A stretch of DNA of 52,079 nt from Vitrella brassicaformis (lineage: Eukaryota; Sar; Vitrellaceae): assembly GCA_001179505.1 (NCBI GenBank), contig CDMY01000350.1:54465-106543 (forward strand), read 5' to 3'. Each line of letters begins with the position of its first letter. Positions within the stretch are counted from its first letter, which is position 1. Under the pieces are notes generated by a model, which saw only the letters and a program-made list of their open reading frames with translations, had not been told where the DNA came from and did not search any database. Positions 21,100 through 32,281 of the stretch are shown in pieces. The translations under genes were made by a program, and so were the position numbers.

Positions 21100-21617
21100 G
21101 GGTTGCAGCACATGTGCTGGCCGGACCGAGGCACCCAGAGAGGCCTCTGATAGCGCCATACGGCCTCTTTTCTTGAGAGTTCTTATTCGACGCGAGTGGG
21201 GGCTGTTTCCGATGAAATGTGAAATGGCGGCTGGAGGCTGGAGAGCCCCCTGAAGCAGTCCATCGGGTGTGTGAGGGAGGGAGGGAGGGCCATTCGAGGG
21301 CCAATCGCCTGATGAGGACCCCTACGAAGGTGTGTATCAGGTGTCCGCTGTTGCAGTGGGCATCGTGTTGCAGTCTTCTCTCGCGAATACGTCTTCTCTC
21401 TCTCTCTCTCTCTCTCTCTGTCTGTGTGTGTGTGTGTGTGTGTGCGTGTGTGTGAATGCGGCACATTCTACAGCGCTCCGGGTTTTGTCGGCTCCTGCAG
21501 CCTCAATGGCGTCTACACACCGAGAATGCTCAACACGACGTACGCCTACACCTGTCTGCACGCACCCACCGGTGAATGGATGTCAGTGTCTGTCTGTGTG
21601 TATCGGTGTTGGTGCAG
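21100..21617. other. Intergenic with a TC/TG microsatellite and possible exon
   Basis: TC repeat at 21397-21420 running into a TG repeat to about 21453. A possible exon follows (about 21460-21569, donor GTGAAT), but its reading frame could not be settled among three open choices. Confidence 0.35.
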
Positions 21618-22176
21618 GGTTATGGCTTCCACCGCAACACGGCCCCGCCCAGATTCACTTCGGGGGCATCTCGTCGAGCGGCTGTGAGAGCATCATGCCC
21701 GACGACGAGCTGCGGCTGCCGGATGCCAGCTGGGCCACAGGATCCATGTGGAGGTGAGATCGTCGTATAACATCCCCATCCACTTCAATGTGGCTCTACC
21801 CATGGCGAGTGCCAGGCGAGCAGCGGCATGAACTTCTTCGGCTCTGCATGGCCGCAGCCGTCTTCTTCGCAGCACTCTCACTCATTCTCGCCATACAGGT
21901 GGGCCACACAAATCTGATCAACCTTCTCAGTGGGCTCTGCTGGCTCTCTCTCTGTGTATGGGTGTAGGTGTGTGACTATCGTGCGACGCATGGATACGCA
22001 CAGCAAGATCCGCTACTCGCTGCTCAACTTCCACCCCCAGCGTCCCCCAGCCGTCACCGGTCCTCATCTCGTCGCAGCACGCGGCCACCCCGCCCACCCC
22101 CGGACACATGCACCACCACCACCACCACCACATGGGGGTGGGGCCAACAGGACTGCCCGCTGGCGACTCTTTTTGA
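21618..22176 (+). CDS. Possible Ser/Pro/His-rich protein, 3' exons
   Basis: Three exons join in phase: 21618-21753, 21821-21898 and 22008-22176 (TGA). They encode FGGISSSGCESIMPDDELRL and GSMWRS, then SGMNFFGSAWPQPSSSQHSH, then a Ser/Thr/Pro-rich tail with a run of seven His (from a CAC repeat near 22110-22131) ending GPTGLPAGDSF. No domain recognised. The composition fits the disordered end of a regulatory protein. Upstream exons are not resolved. The acceptor of the last exon (CAGCAAG) was chosen because it keeps the frame open; a more usual one (GTGTAG at 21961-21967) gives a different tail. Confidence 0.33.
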
Positions 22177-22830
22177 GGGCAGGAGTCTGGCAGGGGTGCC
22201 GGCCATTCTTCCTGGGACGGTGACGGAGGGATACAGGGCGTTTTGGTGTGGGTATGGGCTGTCCGATTTGCGGAGATATGTTGGTGGAACATGGGCATTG
22301 TCGGCAATATGTATTGTCTGGTGTGTGGTGAGTGGGAAAGGGACATGCAACGATTGCTGCGAACATTTGGTTAGGTCGATAGACATGTATTCGAGCGATG
22401 GACGGAAGGATGTTTGTGCGGTCAACCAATCACTGACTGAGTTATGGGCATGAACTACGCACACAGGATGGAGTGCACACCGAGAAGACGGCAGGAAGGC
22501 CGTCACGCCACTCCATCCGTATCCTTCCACAGAGGGAGAGAGAGAGACAGACTCTCCACTCAGCAGGCCACCACTCTGTCTCTGCCTCACTATCCCACTC
22601 ACACACTTGGCATCTCGGCGGTGACTGCGTGGCTTCAAAGCCATGCAGTCAAGTGAGTCCGACAGGAACGACTAGGACATTCGCCCACCCACCCATGGCA
22701 CACAATGCAGTTAATCACCCATTTCACATCACTCGGTCTCCTTCCACCACTGCTCGTCAGGCAGACAGACAGCCCTCCCTCTCCACCCATCAAACACACC
22801 AACAACACCCCAATCGCCAGCCAACATCCC
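22177..22830. other. Intergenic, no gene seen
   Basis: No exon pattern with support. The final 60 bases match 3' flanks of A1 and A3 (CGCCAGCCAAC..CCTCACCGC), as expected for the type A 3' UTR. Confidence 0.45.
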
Positions 22831-23970
22831 TCACCGCAGCACCGTCCCCCTGTCGATGACGGCACTCTCCAGTTCGAATCGCCGCAGCAGACGGCGGGCG
22901 GCACCAACCGACTCTCGGAAGCGGTCTGCGAGCGGATGAGACCGATCGTGGCCAACAGGTGCCTCGGTCGTGCACAGCTGGATGTCGCCGTAGCGCATCC
23001 ACAGGGCTGCAGCGACGGTGTGGCCAGGGCGGAAGCCGCTCACAATCACACAACGATAGTCCGTCGCATTTGTAGCATCATTCAGATCGCCCCGATCCAA
23101 GCGCCCGTCGATAGCGATGCCCACATCCTCTGTGATGTCGTCAGTCCTCAGCAGACGGCCATAGCGAGGGTCATCACTGCCGATGTCTATACGGAGCGCC
23201 CTCCTCTCGCCCACCCCCTCTCCATAGCACCACCAGGAGAGCAGCGCGTGTAGCAGGAAGGCCGAGAAGCAGGGGTAGAGCCTGGCGCCCCAGCGGATGA
23301 CAGGGTCGGTCCGCTTGTAGCCGTCAGCATAGCGATGGCCGCCCGGCAGCTCACCCAATGGCACCACACGAAACAGACCCACACCGCCGATGCGATAGTG
23401 GCCGTTGTCGGCTTGCCGCAGCGCCAGGCTGGTCCCTCTGTATATGAGCTGCTGGCCGACGATCTTGTAGATGGCCAGTGCGAGTAAGAGCTGGTGGAAG
23501 GCCGTTGCTGTGGGCAATGCGTCGGCCGACAGACGGAGGGGCCGCGTCGCATTGATAGGGGTCAGCCGTTAGATGAAGGCCAGCCGAAGGAACCGCCCCA
23601 TCGCCCGCCACTCCTCGCCACTGCCCCACTCCAGCACATAGACCACCTTCAAGCCGGCCTCCATATCACCGCCAATGTCGAAGGCTAACACGTCCGCCAG
23701 GCCGAGACGACTGAGGGCCTTGTGGATATGCTGCTGGACGGCGTTGAGCAGGGTGCTGTTGACGGTCTCCGCAGTGTGGCCCAGCAGCTCCTGTTGCCGA
23801 GTGCGGGTGGCGATCTGTGAGCGGAGAGCGGCTCGTTTGGCATCGTCAGTCGCCATGGCCATGGCGGCCATCTTGCTGATGGGCAATGACAGGTCAAAGA
23901 GGTCGGCGGGCTGGAAGAGGGCAGGGCTGGCGGGACGGGACGAGGAGTGGGCCGCACCAGTGGGCTGCAT
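22831..23970 (-). pseudogene. Family 1 type A copy A4, one in-frame stop
   Basis: ATG at 23970 (MQPTGAAHSSSRPASP). Nearly identical to A3 and A5 through the first about 130 codons, then typical core (ALAIYKIVGQQLIYRGTSL, HRYADGYKRTDPVIRW, CVIVSGFRPGHTVAA). A single TAA at 23569-23571 stands where other copies have Tyr (LAFIYRLTP). The reading frame is otherwise open for 379 codons and ends DRGTVLR. An upstream leader intron is visible, with donor at about 24096 and acceptor CTGCAG at about 24013 read on the minus strand. Divergent partner is C2. Confidence 0.78.
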
Positions 23971-24415
23971 CGGGAGTGTCCTGAGGCCTCAGCGAAGCGT
24001 CACACGAGAGATCTGCAGACACACACAACAGACACACGGAAAGGGATCGGTTTGCGGCGCTCCGACGCTTTGTCTGCCTCTCTCGCTGCCCTCTCACCTC
24101 CGATGAGTGTCTTGAGGGCTTGACAGGGTCCAAAACCGCCGAGATCTTTTCGGGCTCTTTGCGAGCTTGCCAGTGGAGCCGCAGACTTTTTTCGATGAAG
24201 AGCGGCGTGGAGTGCCTAAGAGGTGATCAAAGAGCCGCTGTGATGACATCGATCCAGACAGATGTGGCCGTCATCTCTCTGACCGACGCTGATCTGACGA
24301 ACTGAGGTGAGAGAGGGCGGGCAGGAGGGCCTGATGACATCAGCAATGGCAGCCTGTGTGGCTTCTGTGTGTGTTTGTCGCAGATCTGTGGCTCACAAGG
24401 GCCTCTTCGTCCGGC
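23971..24415. promoter_or_regulatory. Divergent promoter region between A4 and C2
   Basis: Same layout as at A3/C1. The A-side donor is at 24091-24100, the C-side donor at 24301-24310 (ACTGAGGTGA), and between them is the block with GATGACATCGATCCAGACAG. About 205 bp between the two donors. Confidence 0.6.
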
Positions 24416-25361
24416 ATGCTTAGTCTATGGCGGTGGCTGAAGGGCCTGTGCACGGTGAGGCGAGCGGCCAAGGACAGCACCGGCGTGATGCCTGTCTGTG
24501 TGTCTGTCCGTCTGTCTGTCTGTCTGGGTGTTGATTGCAGACATCGGCTGCTCGTGACGGTGCTGGCATATTGACTAAGAACACGACATCGTCCGCTGCG
24601 TCTGCCGCCAATGGTGACCAACACGTTCGCTGCAGAGAAGGGACAGTCATGCCGGCACACAGCTGTCTGCCTGTTTGTGTGTTTGGCATGTTGCAGGTGC
24701 GGTCAGTGCATCGCCCGTCGACCACCACCAGCAGCATCAGCATGATCCCCTTGTCAGTGCCGCTGATGTGCCTGAGGAGGCAATGGCAACAGTTGCCGAG
24801 TACGTCAGGAGCTACTCACAGCTGGAGGCCCTCATCGACGCCCATCCCACCCAATTCACCGCCGCCGTCCTGCTGCCCATTCTCACCCGACTGCTGCCCG
24901 TCGTGGTGGACGCCGTCTTTGGCGGCCTGGTGGAGGTGCCGATGCCTCAACTGACCCAGAGTGTGTCCATCATAGTGGCCACCACACGTCGGCTCTTCAT
25001 CCTCGAGAGGGGCGGCAACTGGGACAGATGGCGGCCAGTGCTGGAGATGCTGTACTTGCTGAGGGGCAAGAGGCCTTTGGTGCTGGGTGACGACAACTTT
25101 GCTGTGTTCGGCAGCCGGGCGGCCTTCCTCGGCAAGAGGGAGGCCGTCCGGCAGTGGAAGATACTCAGCCGGGGGATCACTGTCACTGATCATGGAGGAC
25201 AATAGAGACGACTGATGGACGGCGACGGCATCCTCTGCCCTTACAGTGGCCGTTTCGCCCCCACCCTCCTCCGAGTCACCTTTGCCAGCCGTCTCTTTCC
25301 TCATGTGCCATTCGACCCCGCCGACCCGCCCACACAGCTGGAAATCCCGACGTACCCCAAC
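24416..25361 (+). pseudogene. Family 2 type C copy C2, stop codon and 3' truncation
   Basis: Exon 1 of C1 and C3 begins ATGTCGGCT. Here the equivalent site is ACATCGGCT, so the usual start is gone. An upstream ATG at 24416 (MLSLWRWLKGLCTVRRA) is shared with C4 and may replace it by splicing to about 24541. Exon 2 from 24697 carries EAMATVAEYVRSYSQLEAL, HPTQFTAAVLLPILTRLLP, 'FILERGGNWDRWRPVLEML', 'RPLVLGDDNFAVFGSRAAF' and VRQWKILSRGITV. A TAG at 25203-25205 replaces the Gln of GGQQ. Similarity continues in frame to TYPN, then ends abruptly at about 25361 against the start of an opposing gene. The signature C-terminal third is missing. Confidence 0.75.
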
Positions 25362-25362
25362 T

Positions 25363-25489
25363 GCATCTGGATCTCATAGTCTAGCAGGCGAATCTTCTCT
25401 GCGGCCTCCGTGGCGGACAGCGGAGGGGTGTTGTCGATGTCAATAGGGTCGGCGGCCGTCGGTTTGCGTGTGGGGGAGGTGGGCTGCAT
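25363..25489 (-). pseudogene. 5' remnant of an MQPT-type gene
   Basis: From ATG 25489 the frame reads MQPTSPTRKPTAADPIDIDN and on to EAAEKIRLLDYEIQMQ, then runs into C2 sequence in the wrong orientation. The opening MQPT resembles type A starts, especially A2 (MQPTRTPPA), and the piece sits in the place of the type A partner of C3. The rest is unlike the known copies, so it may be a diverged type A or a different gene. Confidence 0.4.
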
Positions 25490-26247
25490 GGTCGAGAGGG
25501 GATGATCGGGGTACACGGTGGGGTTCAAGTCGTGGGCGGGGCGTTTTTGCTGGTGAGGGCGACGACCACAGCCCGAGCAAGGAGTGAGGTTCACACACCT
25601 GTGGCAGCGAGAGCGAGGGTCGCACGTGGCGGCCGTCCAAGTAGGGGCAAATGGGGACGACAGCCGGCAAGGGACGTCTCGTTCGAGAACGGGGGACACA
25701 ACGGCGAAGGCCCGAGGGTGAGCAGGGCCGCGGGGGAAGCGTGTGATGAGACATCTCCAGCTCAGATCTGCAAGCTCAAAGTTGGGGTGAATCTGCATCT
25801 TGGAGTCGCAGTGGCTTCCCGTGTGTCTTGGCCTGCTGCATTTGACTCGGCATCTGTGGCGCTACGCTGTGTTTCCAATTGTGTGTTGTCGATGGGCAGC
25901 AATGACGGCTGGCGGCGTTGAGATGGGTCTCTCGCATGCGGTTCACCGTCACCTCTCTCTCCTGACGCTCGTCTGACGAATTGAGGTACGAGAGGACACT
26001 GGCATGACACTGTGTGTGTCATCTTTTTCTGTGTGGCTGTGGCTGATCTGAGGCCTTCTTGCGTCTATGCTGTTGAGTGAGGGTGGGCGAGAGAAGTCTG
26101 TCGCAGCCAGCTGACTTACTTACATCCCCAGGAGCCGACTGAGGTGCGGAAAGGGCAAGAAAGCCACACTGATGTTCACATATCGATGAGGCGCCACCAA
26201 TGCATTCGCTCATATGATGTCTGTGTTTTGTGTGTTTGTGTGAGCAG
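25490..26247. promoter_or_regulatory. Divergent region upstream of C3
   Basis: The C-side leader donor is at 25981-25990 (TTGAGGTACG). The conserved block with GCATTCGCTCATATGATGTC is at about 26165-26222. A probable last leader intron ends at GAGCAG at 26242-26247, directly before the C3 ATG. The A-side signals are weaker than in the other divergent regions. Confidence 0.45.
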
Positions 26248-27712
26248 ATGTCGGCTGCTGATGGAGCTGGTGGCTCTGCTAACGAGCCATCCTCGTCGGC
26301 TGCGTCGGCAGCTGGCAATGGTACCAAAGACTTCCGCTGCACAGAAGCACAACCATGCAGACAGACATGTGCGTGGCGGGCGTGTTTCAGGTGCCGGCAA
26401 TGCACCTTCTGCCCACCAGCAGCAGCAGCATGATCGCCCCATCAGTGCCTCTGATGTGCCGCAAGATCTCGCACCAACAGTTGCCGAGTACGTCAGGAGC
26501 TACGCGCAGCTGGAGGCCCTCATCGCCGCCCATCCCACCCAATTCACCGCCGCCGTCCTGCTGCCCATCCTCACACGCCTGCTGCCCGTCGTAGTGGAGG
26601 CCATGTTCGGTGTGTTGGTGGAGGTCCCCATCCCTCAGTTGGCCCTGGAAGTTGCTGCTTTGGTGCCTTCCCCTCATCGCAGCGCCCTTCCGCTTCTCGC
26701 GATGCGTCTGCTGGGTGTGCTGCTGCCCATTGTCGGCCTCGGCTCATTCCTGGTGTGGATCATCCCCCGGCTGCCCCTCCCTCAGTCACTCAGCCACGGC
26801 TGCCGCATGGCATACCTCATCGAACAGCTCACACGCCGGCTGAAGAGGCTGGAGAGGCTGGAGAGGGGCCGCGATTGGGGGAGGTGGCCGCCCCATTTGG
26901 AGATGCTTTATCTGCTGAGGGGCAAGCGGCCTTTGGTGTTGAGTGGCGACAACTTTGGTGTGTTCGGCAGCCGGGCGGCCTTCGTGAGTGAGACAGAGGC
27001 GGTCCGGCAGTGGAAGATACTCAGCCGGGGGGTCACCGTCAGTTTTGGAGGACAACAGATACGACTGATGGACGGCGACAGCATCTTTCACCCCCCCAAT
27101 GACCCTTCCGCCCCCACGCTCCTGACGTCTGCCAGCGCCCGCTTCCGCTTCCCTGATCCATTCGACCGCGCCAACCCGCCCACACAGTTACCCCTCTGGA
27201 CGTACCGCAGCTACACATCAATGGTGGCATTCGTCCTGTTCGACTTGCTTTATGACGGCGGCCGCGTCCGTTGGATAAAATTCTGGACGTCTTGCCATCC
27301 TGCTTCTGCTGCATCTCAGCGTGTGTGTGAGCTGCTGACGGCCTCTGCCAGCGATGCGGCACAGTGGGGGCCGGGGGTGGCCGTGTTCGACAAGAAGTGG
27401 TCTGACGGGGCGGCGGTACGACGTCATCGGCTGGTGGTGGTGGGGAGTGAGGTGATGGGCGAGGGACACATGGCAGCGATAAATTGGCTGATGGATGGGG
27501 AGGGGCATCAACGGCTGGTGGTGTTTGGGAGTAAGGCGATGGGGGACGGGCACATGGCGATCATTCAGCTGGCCGACTGGGGGGATTGTTCCCGCTCTGT
27601 TACCATCCGCACGACCGAGTCGGCCCCCCACGACAAGACGCGCACTGCCGTGATGAGAATGCTGGGGGATCACCTGGGGGGCAAGGTGTGGCGGGGAGAG
27701 TGGGAGAGGTAG
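26248..27712 (+). CDS. Family 2 type C gene, copy C3, intact
   Basis: Exons 26248-26320 and 26391-27712 join in phase to 464 residues; the intron is 70 nt. Leader MSAADGAGGSANEPSSS, a Gln-rich patch (HQQQQHD), then VPQDLAPTVAEYVRSYAQLE and HPTQFTAAVLLPILTRLLP, a helix pair where C1 has its F-box-like segment. A second helix pair follows (RSALPLLAMRLLGVLLPIVG), so C3 holds both the C2/C4-type and C1-type N-terminal modules. The core then runs 'LERGRDWGRWPPHLEML', 'RPLVLSGDNFGVFGSRAAF', VRQWKILSRGVTV, 'YTSMVAFVLFDLL'. The ending has the signature twice: 'HRLVVVGSEVMGEGHMAAI' and, 34 residues on, 'QRLVVFGSKAMGDGHMAII'. The longest type C protein here. Function unknown. Confidence 0.82.
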
Positions 27713-28327
27713 TGGGTGGGTGCCGGAGTCTCTCCACCAACAGTCATTGTGAGATCGTTCTTCGTCATTTTAAGCTGAGAAACTGTGGGCGAGCCGACGG
27801 CCAACACGAGGAGATGCACTGTGATGTGATCGGGGGCTTTATCGCTGTGTCGCTCTCAAGCAGGAGAGGACACCGACAGATAGACGGCCGGGCACAACGG
27901 GTTTTTGCTCTCTGCCCGTCCGGTTGCCTGGGGCCTCTGCGTGTGCCTTTCCTTGACAGTATGAGAGGGAACAAAGGCAGAGTTAAGTGGTTTTTCTGTT
28001 CTGTTGCTGCCCTTCCTGCTGTGAGCTTCGTCCTCGTCGTGTATCTGTACGCTCATCTGTAGGTGTTAGAACAGAGCTCTATGTGTGTGTGTGTGAGTGT
28101 GTGTGTGTACTGTAAGTTTTACAGTGAGGTAAGACCGATCCTGTGTCACACAGATTGAGTGAAATGAGTGCATTTCTGCCCATTGGATTGGATGGACCAA
28201 CTAACCACAGTAACACGGCCATCCGTTGGTCGGGTCGAGGGAGTCAGAGTGTTCTATATACACACACAGACATGTGCACCCACAAAAGATACCATCACCC
28301 GCATCTGTGCAATCAAAAACCACACAC
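27713..28327. other. Intergenic between convergent C3 and peptidase
   Basis: 27795-27850 matches the C1 and C6 3' flank (GCCAACACGAGGAGATGCAC). A tiny open frame at 27961-28062 codes 33 residues with one membrane helix (VSFVLVVYLYAHL), without further support. TG repeats at 28082-28109. Confidence 0.45.
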
Positions 28328-28987
28328 TCATTCAGAGCCATTTACGGCGGCCCTGAGTTCTTCGACGAGCGGCGGACTCCACACAGGCAGCCCATCCACA
28401 CTCCACGCACACGCCACCTAAACCACAGACAGACAGACAGACAGAGAGGGATGAACACATGCATCTGACTCCCACACACACACTGACCTCTTCATCGAAA
28501 GGAATGCGCCATTGTCTGAAGTATTGCCTGAGGTCATGTTTGGCCGCCCGGCTCAGCCGCACCACCCACTGCACACGCTTGTCGCCGTCGCTCGCCGGCC
28601 GCTCGCTGGCCGGGAGATGACGGTACTCCTCAAACACACACATATACACCTCCCAGCCAAAACTGACACAGACACATCATCAGACAGAGAGAGAGAGATG
28701 CAGACAGACACGAGCATGCGGCCGGCCGCTTGCTTACTGTTTCTGTAGGTAAGCGTATGAGACGAGTGCGAGCCCGGGGTCTCTGCACCAGTGGCCGCTG
28801 AACGTCTGTGAGGTGTCTGTGAGGTACTTGAGGGCGCTGGAGAGGTGCCCACGCAGCCAGGGGGCATCCCATGCAGGTATGCCCAGCACCTGGTCCATGG
28901 TGAACAGCGAGAAGAGATTGACAGTGACCTCCTCAGTCCCCCTGAACGTCCACTCTCTCTCCTGCCTGCACACACACACATACAGAG

Positions 28988-29020
<33 letters not shown>

Positions 29021-32000
29021 TACGTGGCCCTGCAGCCACCCTCGAGCACACAAACACACATGTGTACCTGTTGTGGCCGAGCTCGTGGAAGAGCCCCCAG
29101 GTGCCCTTCTGTCTGATGGCAGGGATGTCGACGATCGGCGGTGCCCCGTCGGCCATCTTGACGCCGGGCGGGCGGGCCACGTCCATGTGACACATTATGG
29201 GGTAGCCCGAGTGCATGTAGCCTGCACACACAGGTGGGTGTCTGGGAGAGGGGAGGGAGGGGGGCTCTTGCTGCTTTCACCCACCACAGGTGATTTGGAC
29301 GTCGGGCACAATTCGTTCCTTGCGTGAGGGGTAGGGCCATCGGCACGACAGCACCAGCTGCGCCTCAACCACACTGTCCCTGCACCCATCCGTCCACACG
29401 CATCGCATCATGTCTGCCTGATGCTGTGGATTCACTGACCAGAATTCGACCACCTCTCGGGGATCCTCCACCTTCTCTAGAGTGCTCCTGGGCAGAGAAA
29501 TCACCACTCTTCGCCCCTCCAGCTCCCCCCACGGCCCCCCGTAGCACACTCGCTCACGCCACGACGAACGACGCCCATACGGATACCCCACACAAGGGCC
29601 GGCCGTCTCTCCCTTCGTCTCTTCGCGCTCTTCGTGTTCGAGAGAGTACCACGGACACAGGACGCCCCCACTGAGTGTGACCGTCGTTGGTGCGCCGTCG
29701 GAGGGCGTGCTGGTGTTGTGTGTGCTGTGGCTGCATTCGATGTAAAGGAGGCCGCCGAAGGGTGTGGCGGTGGTGAGACTGTGGTCGTGGGCAGGGTCCC
29801 ATGCGACGGCGTGGGTGACGTTTGGCCATCGCTTGAGGGGCGTCTGGGTGACCTTGTCGGTGTGGCAGCCGATGCGCACCGTCAGGCGGCCTGCAGGCAC
29901 ACACATGACATCGATGATATGGATCGACCCATGCCGACAGAGAGAGTGCGTGTATGCTCATGTGTCTGTGTGTGTTTCTGCTAACATTTTATCTCAGTAT
30001 TGCCGACGAGGGCGTCCACAAAGCCGCGCAGCGCCCCTCCTCTCCTTCTCGCCCCACACGTCAGCTTGATGACCTCACCAGGTGGCACATACACACCTGC
30101 ACACACACACACACACACACACTCACAACATGAGACACACGCCCCCCTGCCCACCTGCCCACCTACCAGTGCTCTGCCATCCCAGGCGTGAAGGGTCGAT
30201 CTGAATGGGGAAGGCATGCAGCCGGGGGCAGTCGACGGCCACGCTGCCCAGCAGGCCCTCAATGCCCGGCGCACGAGGCACCCCCTCCAGCGGCATCGAT
30301 CGCCACGTCCGGTCGAAGCAGATGACCTTCACGCCGTTGACCACATCACGCAGGCTCCTGTTGCCCAGCGGCCACTCGATGCCGTCCAATGGGCCACCAC
30401 CACCACCACCACCACCGCCACAGGCAGCAGAGCAGAAGACCTCACGCGCACTGCCGACGAGCTGGCGGCATGCGTGTGTGGGGTTCGGTGTGGGCGTCTG
30501 CTGGTCTTGTGTGAAGATGGTTTGGAGAGTGTGTAGGGGGAGGCTGGGGAGGGACGAGCACAGGAGGGGGTAGACCACATCCGAGACCTCCTCGCCGTTC
30601 CTGCACACACACACACACCACAGAGTGATGCATCATTGCGTGTTCTGTGCGTGGGTCTGCTCACTGTGCGGCCGATTTGCACGCTTCCATTGCGTCGGCG
30701 ACGTTCCGCTTGCACCATGGGTGTGAGTCGTCACACACAAAGACGTCCCCATGGCTGTACTGGTTGGTGTAGTTGAGACCGACATGCTGCAGCACCGCGT
30801 TCTGGAGGGACTCTGACCTCACACACCTTCAACACACACACACACACACACGCACACACAAGAGTCAGGAATCGATGGAAGACGTTTCATCTTACCTGTT
30901 GCCGGCGACTTGCTCCCACCCCCAGGGACACAGCCCGACGAGGAGGCCGCCCCCCGTGTGGACATACTTGACCAGCGCCCTCACTCTCGGATCATCACAC
31001 GAACTGACACAGACAAAGCACCCAGGGAAACAAGGAGAGAAATACCCGCTCTCTGTGCGCTCTGTGTTCGTGTGGTGCTGATGGTCTTCTCCCTACCTGA
31101 TTATCTCCTGTCTGGCGTCATACCACGGCGCGAGAACAATCACCGACGGACGTCGCTGCCTCTGCACGAGAGCCACCAGCCCGCCCACATCGCCAGTGTC
31201 AGCCAAGCCATCGACAGCGCCGTGAATCCACCACCGCTCCCACCCAATGACCGACACACTGATGCCGGTGGTGATCTCCCCCTTCCCGCCCCCCAGCCAC
31301 CGAAGAATACTCTGCACAAACGTGCCCCCTGCCTCATTCCGAAGGTAATCCTCCTTTGCCATGGCGACCACACGGCCGTTGCCGTAGAGTGCCGCTGCAG
31401 CGATGGTCTGCTTCTCGTTGCCGATGAGTGAGAATGCGGTTGTGCTGATGACGTCGACAGTGCCTGGGACGCCTGAGCGGGGGAGGGGTGTGACGCCGTC
31501 GAGGAGGTGGGCGCGGTGAGGGCGGGGGTCGAAGGCATCGCTGTCGTCATCTGGCTGCTCGCTGAGGTCCCATGTGACAGTGCTGAGCATGAAATGGACC
31601 TCGTTCACACCTGCACACGACAGACAGACACACACACACACACACGCGTGTGCCCACCTCCCTCCCTGCCTGGTGGGTCTGTGGCTCCTACCGACATAGT
31701 GCGCTCCGTGGGTGCCGTCAAACACAAGCCGCCACCACCTCGCCCCCTCATGACCACCATCTCCATCTCCCAGGCCGATCTCGTGCCACCGAGATGAATC
31801 GTCGAGGCTCTTCGTCGCCACCTCGGTCCACTCCCCCGCCTCATCAGCACCGTGTTTGCCCTCCACCGTCACTGTCCGTGGCGTCGCATGCGCGTTGGCA
31901 CACCACACACGCACACAGGCAAGCCGCTGAGGGCGGGAGAGGTCGAACGCTATGAATGCCCCGCTGACAACACACACCACACACAACACCACATATGTGT

Positions 32001-32281
32001 TAAATCGTCGGCAGCCCATACGCATGGCTGTGTGTGTGTGTGTGTGTGTGGTGTTACTTCGTGTGTGTGGTGGTCCACCAGTTGCCGCTGTGCAGCACCG
32101 AGGAGGCAGACGAGCACTGGTGGGAGAAATCAGAGACTGTCACACCCTCCACCTGCACACAACACAAAGAGAAGGCCGTCCATCCATCCGTCCATCCCCG
32201 CTCTCTCGTAGATGAAGGAAGGGCTGTCGCACCGGCCCATGGGCGCACCTTGGTCAGTGTTGCCCGACGATGCACCGGCAT
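28328..32281 (-). CDS. M60-family zinc metallopeptidase with discoidin-like N-terminus (TCAF-like)
   Basis: Thirteen exons join in phase to 993 residues: 32249-32281, 32058-32152, 31692-31963, 31097-31610, 30896-31003, 30665-30826, 30167-30600, 29986-30096, 29285-29890, 29068-29221, 28738-28965, 28488-28662, 28328-28417. Residues about 12-133 look like an F5/8-type C (galactose-binding) domain (SSVLHSGNWWTT, AFIAFDLSRPQRLACVRVW, WWRLVFDG). About 133-400 resemble the TCAF amidotransferase-like region (GNGRVVAMAKEDYL, YVHTGGGLLVGLCPW, AVLQHVGLNYT). The M60 part starts STGVYVPPGEVI (about 537), then VRIGCHTDK, SGYPIM, and LFHELGHNRQEREWTF (HExxH 824-828) followed by GTEEVTVNLFSLF with the third-ligand Glu, then FGWEVYMCVFEEY. 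All catalytic residues are present. M60 enzymes cleave mucin-like glycoproteins. No signal peptide is evident, so the N-terminus or location is open. Confidence 0.85.

Noticed and set aside
4569-25205. Ciliate-like genetic code (TAA/TAG read as Gln) to explain open reading through stops
   Set aside because: Two of four stops fall at Trp and Tyr positions, and the well-supported genes here end at TAA, TAG or TGA in the expected places (the WD40 gene and MFS at TGA, the kinase at TAG).
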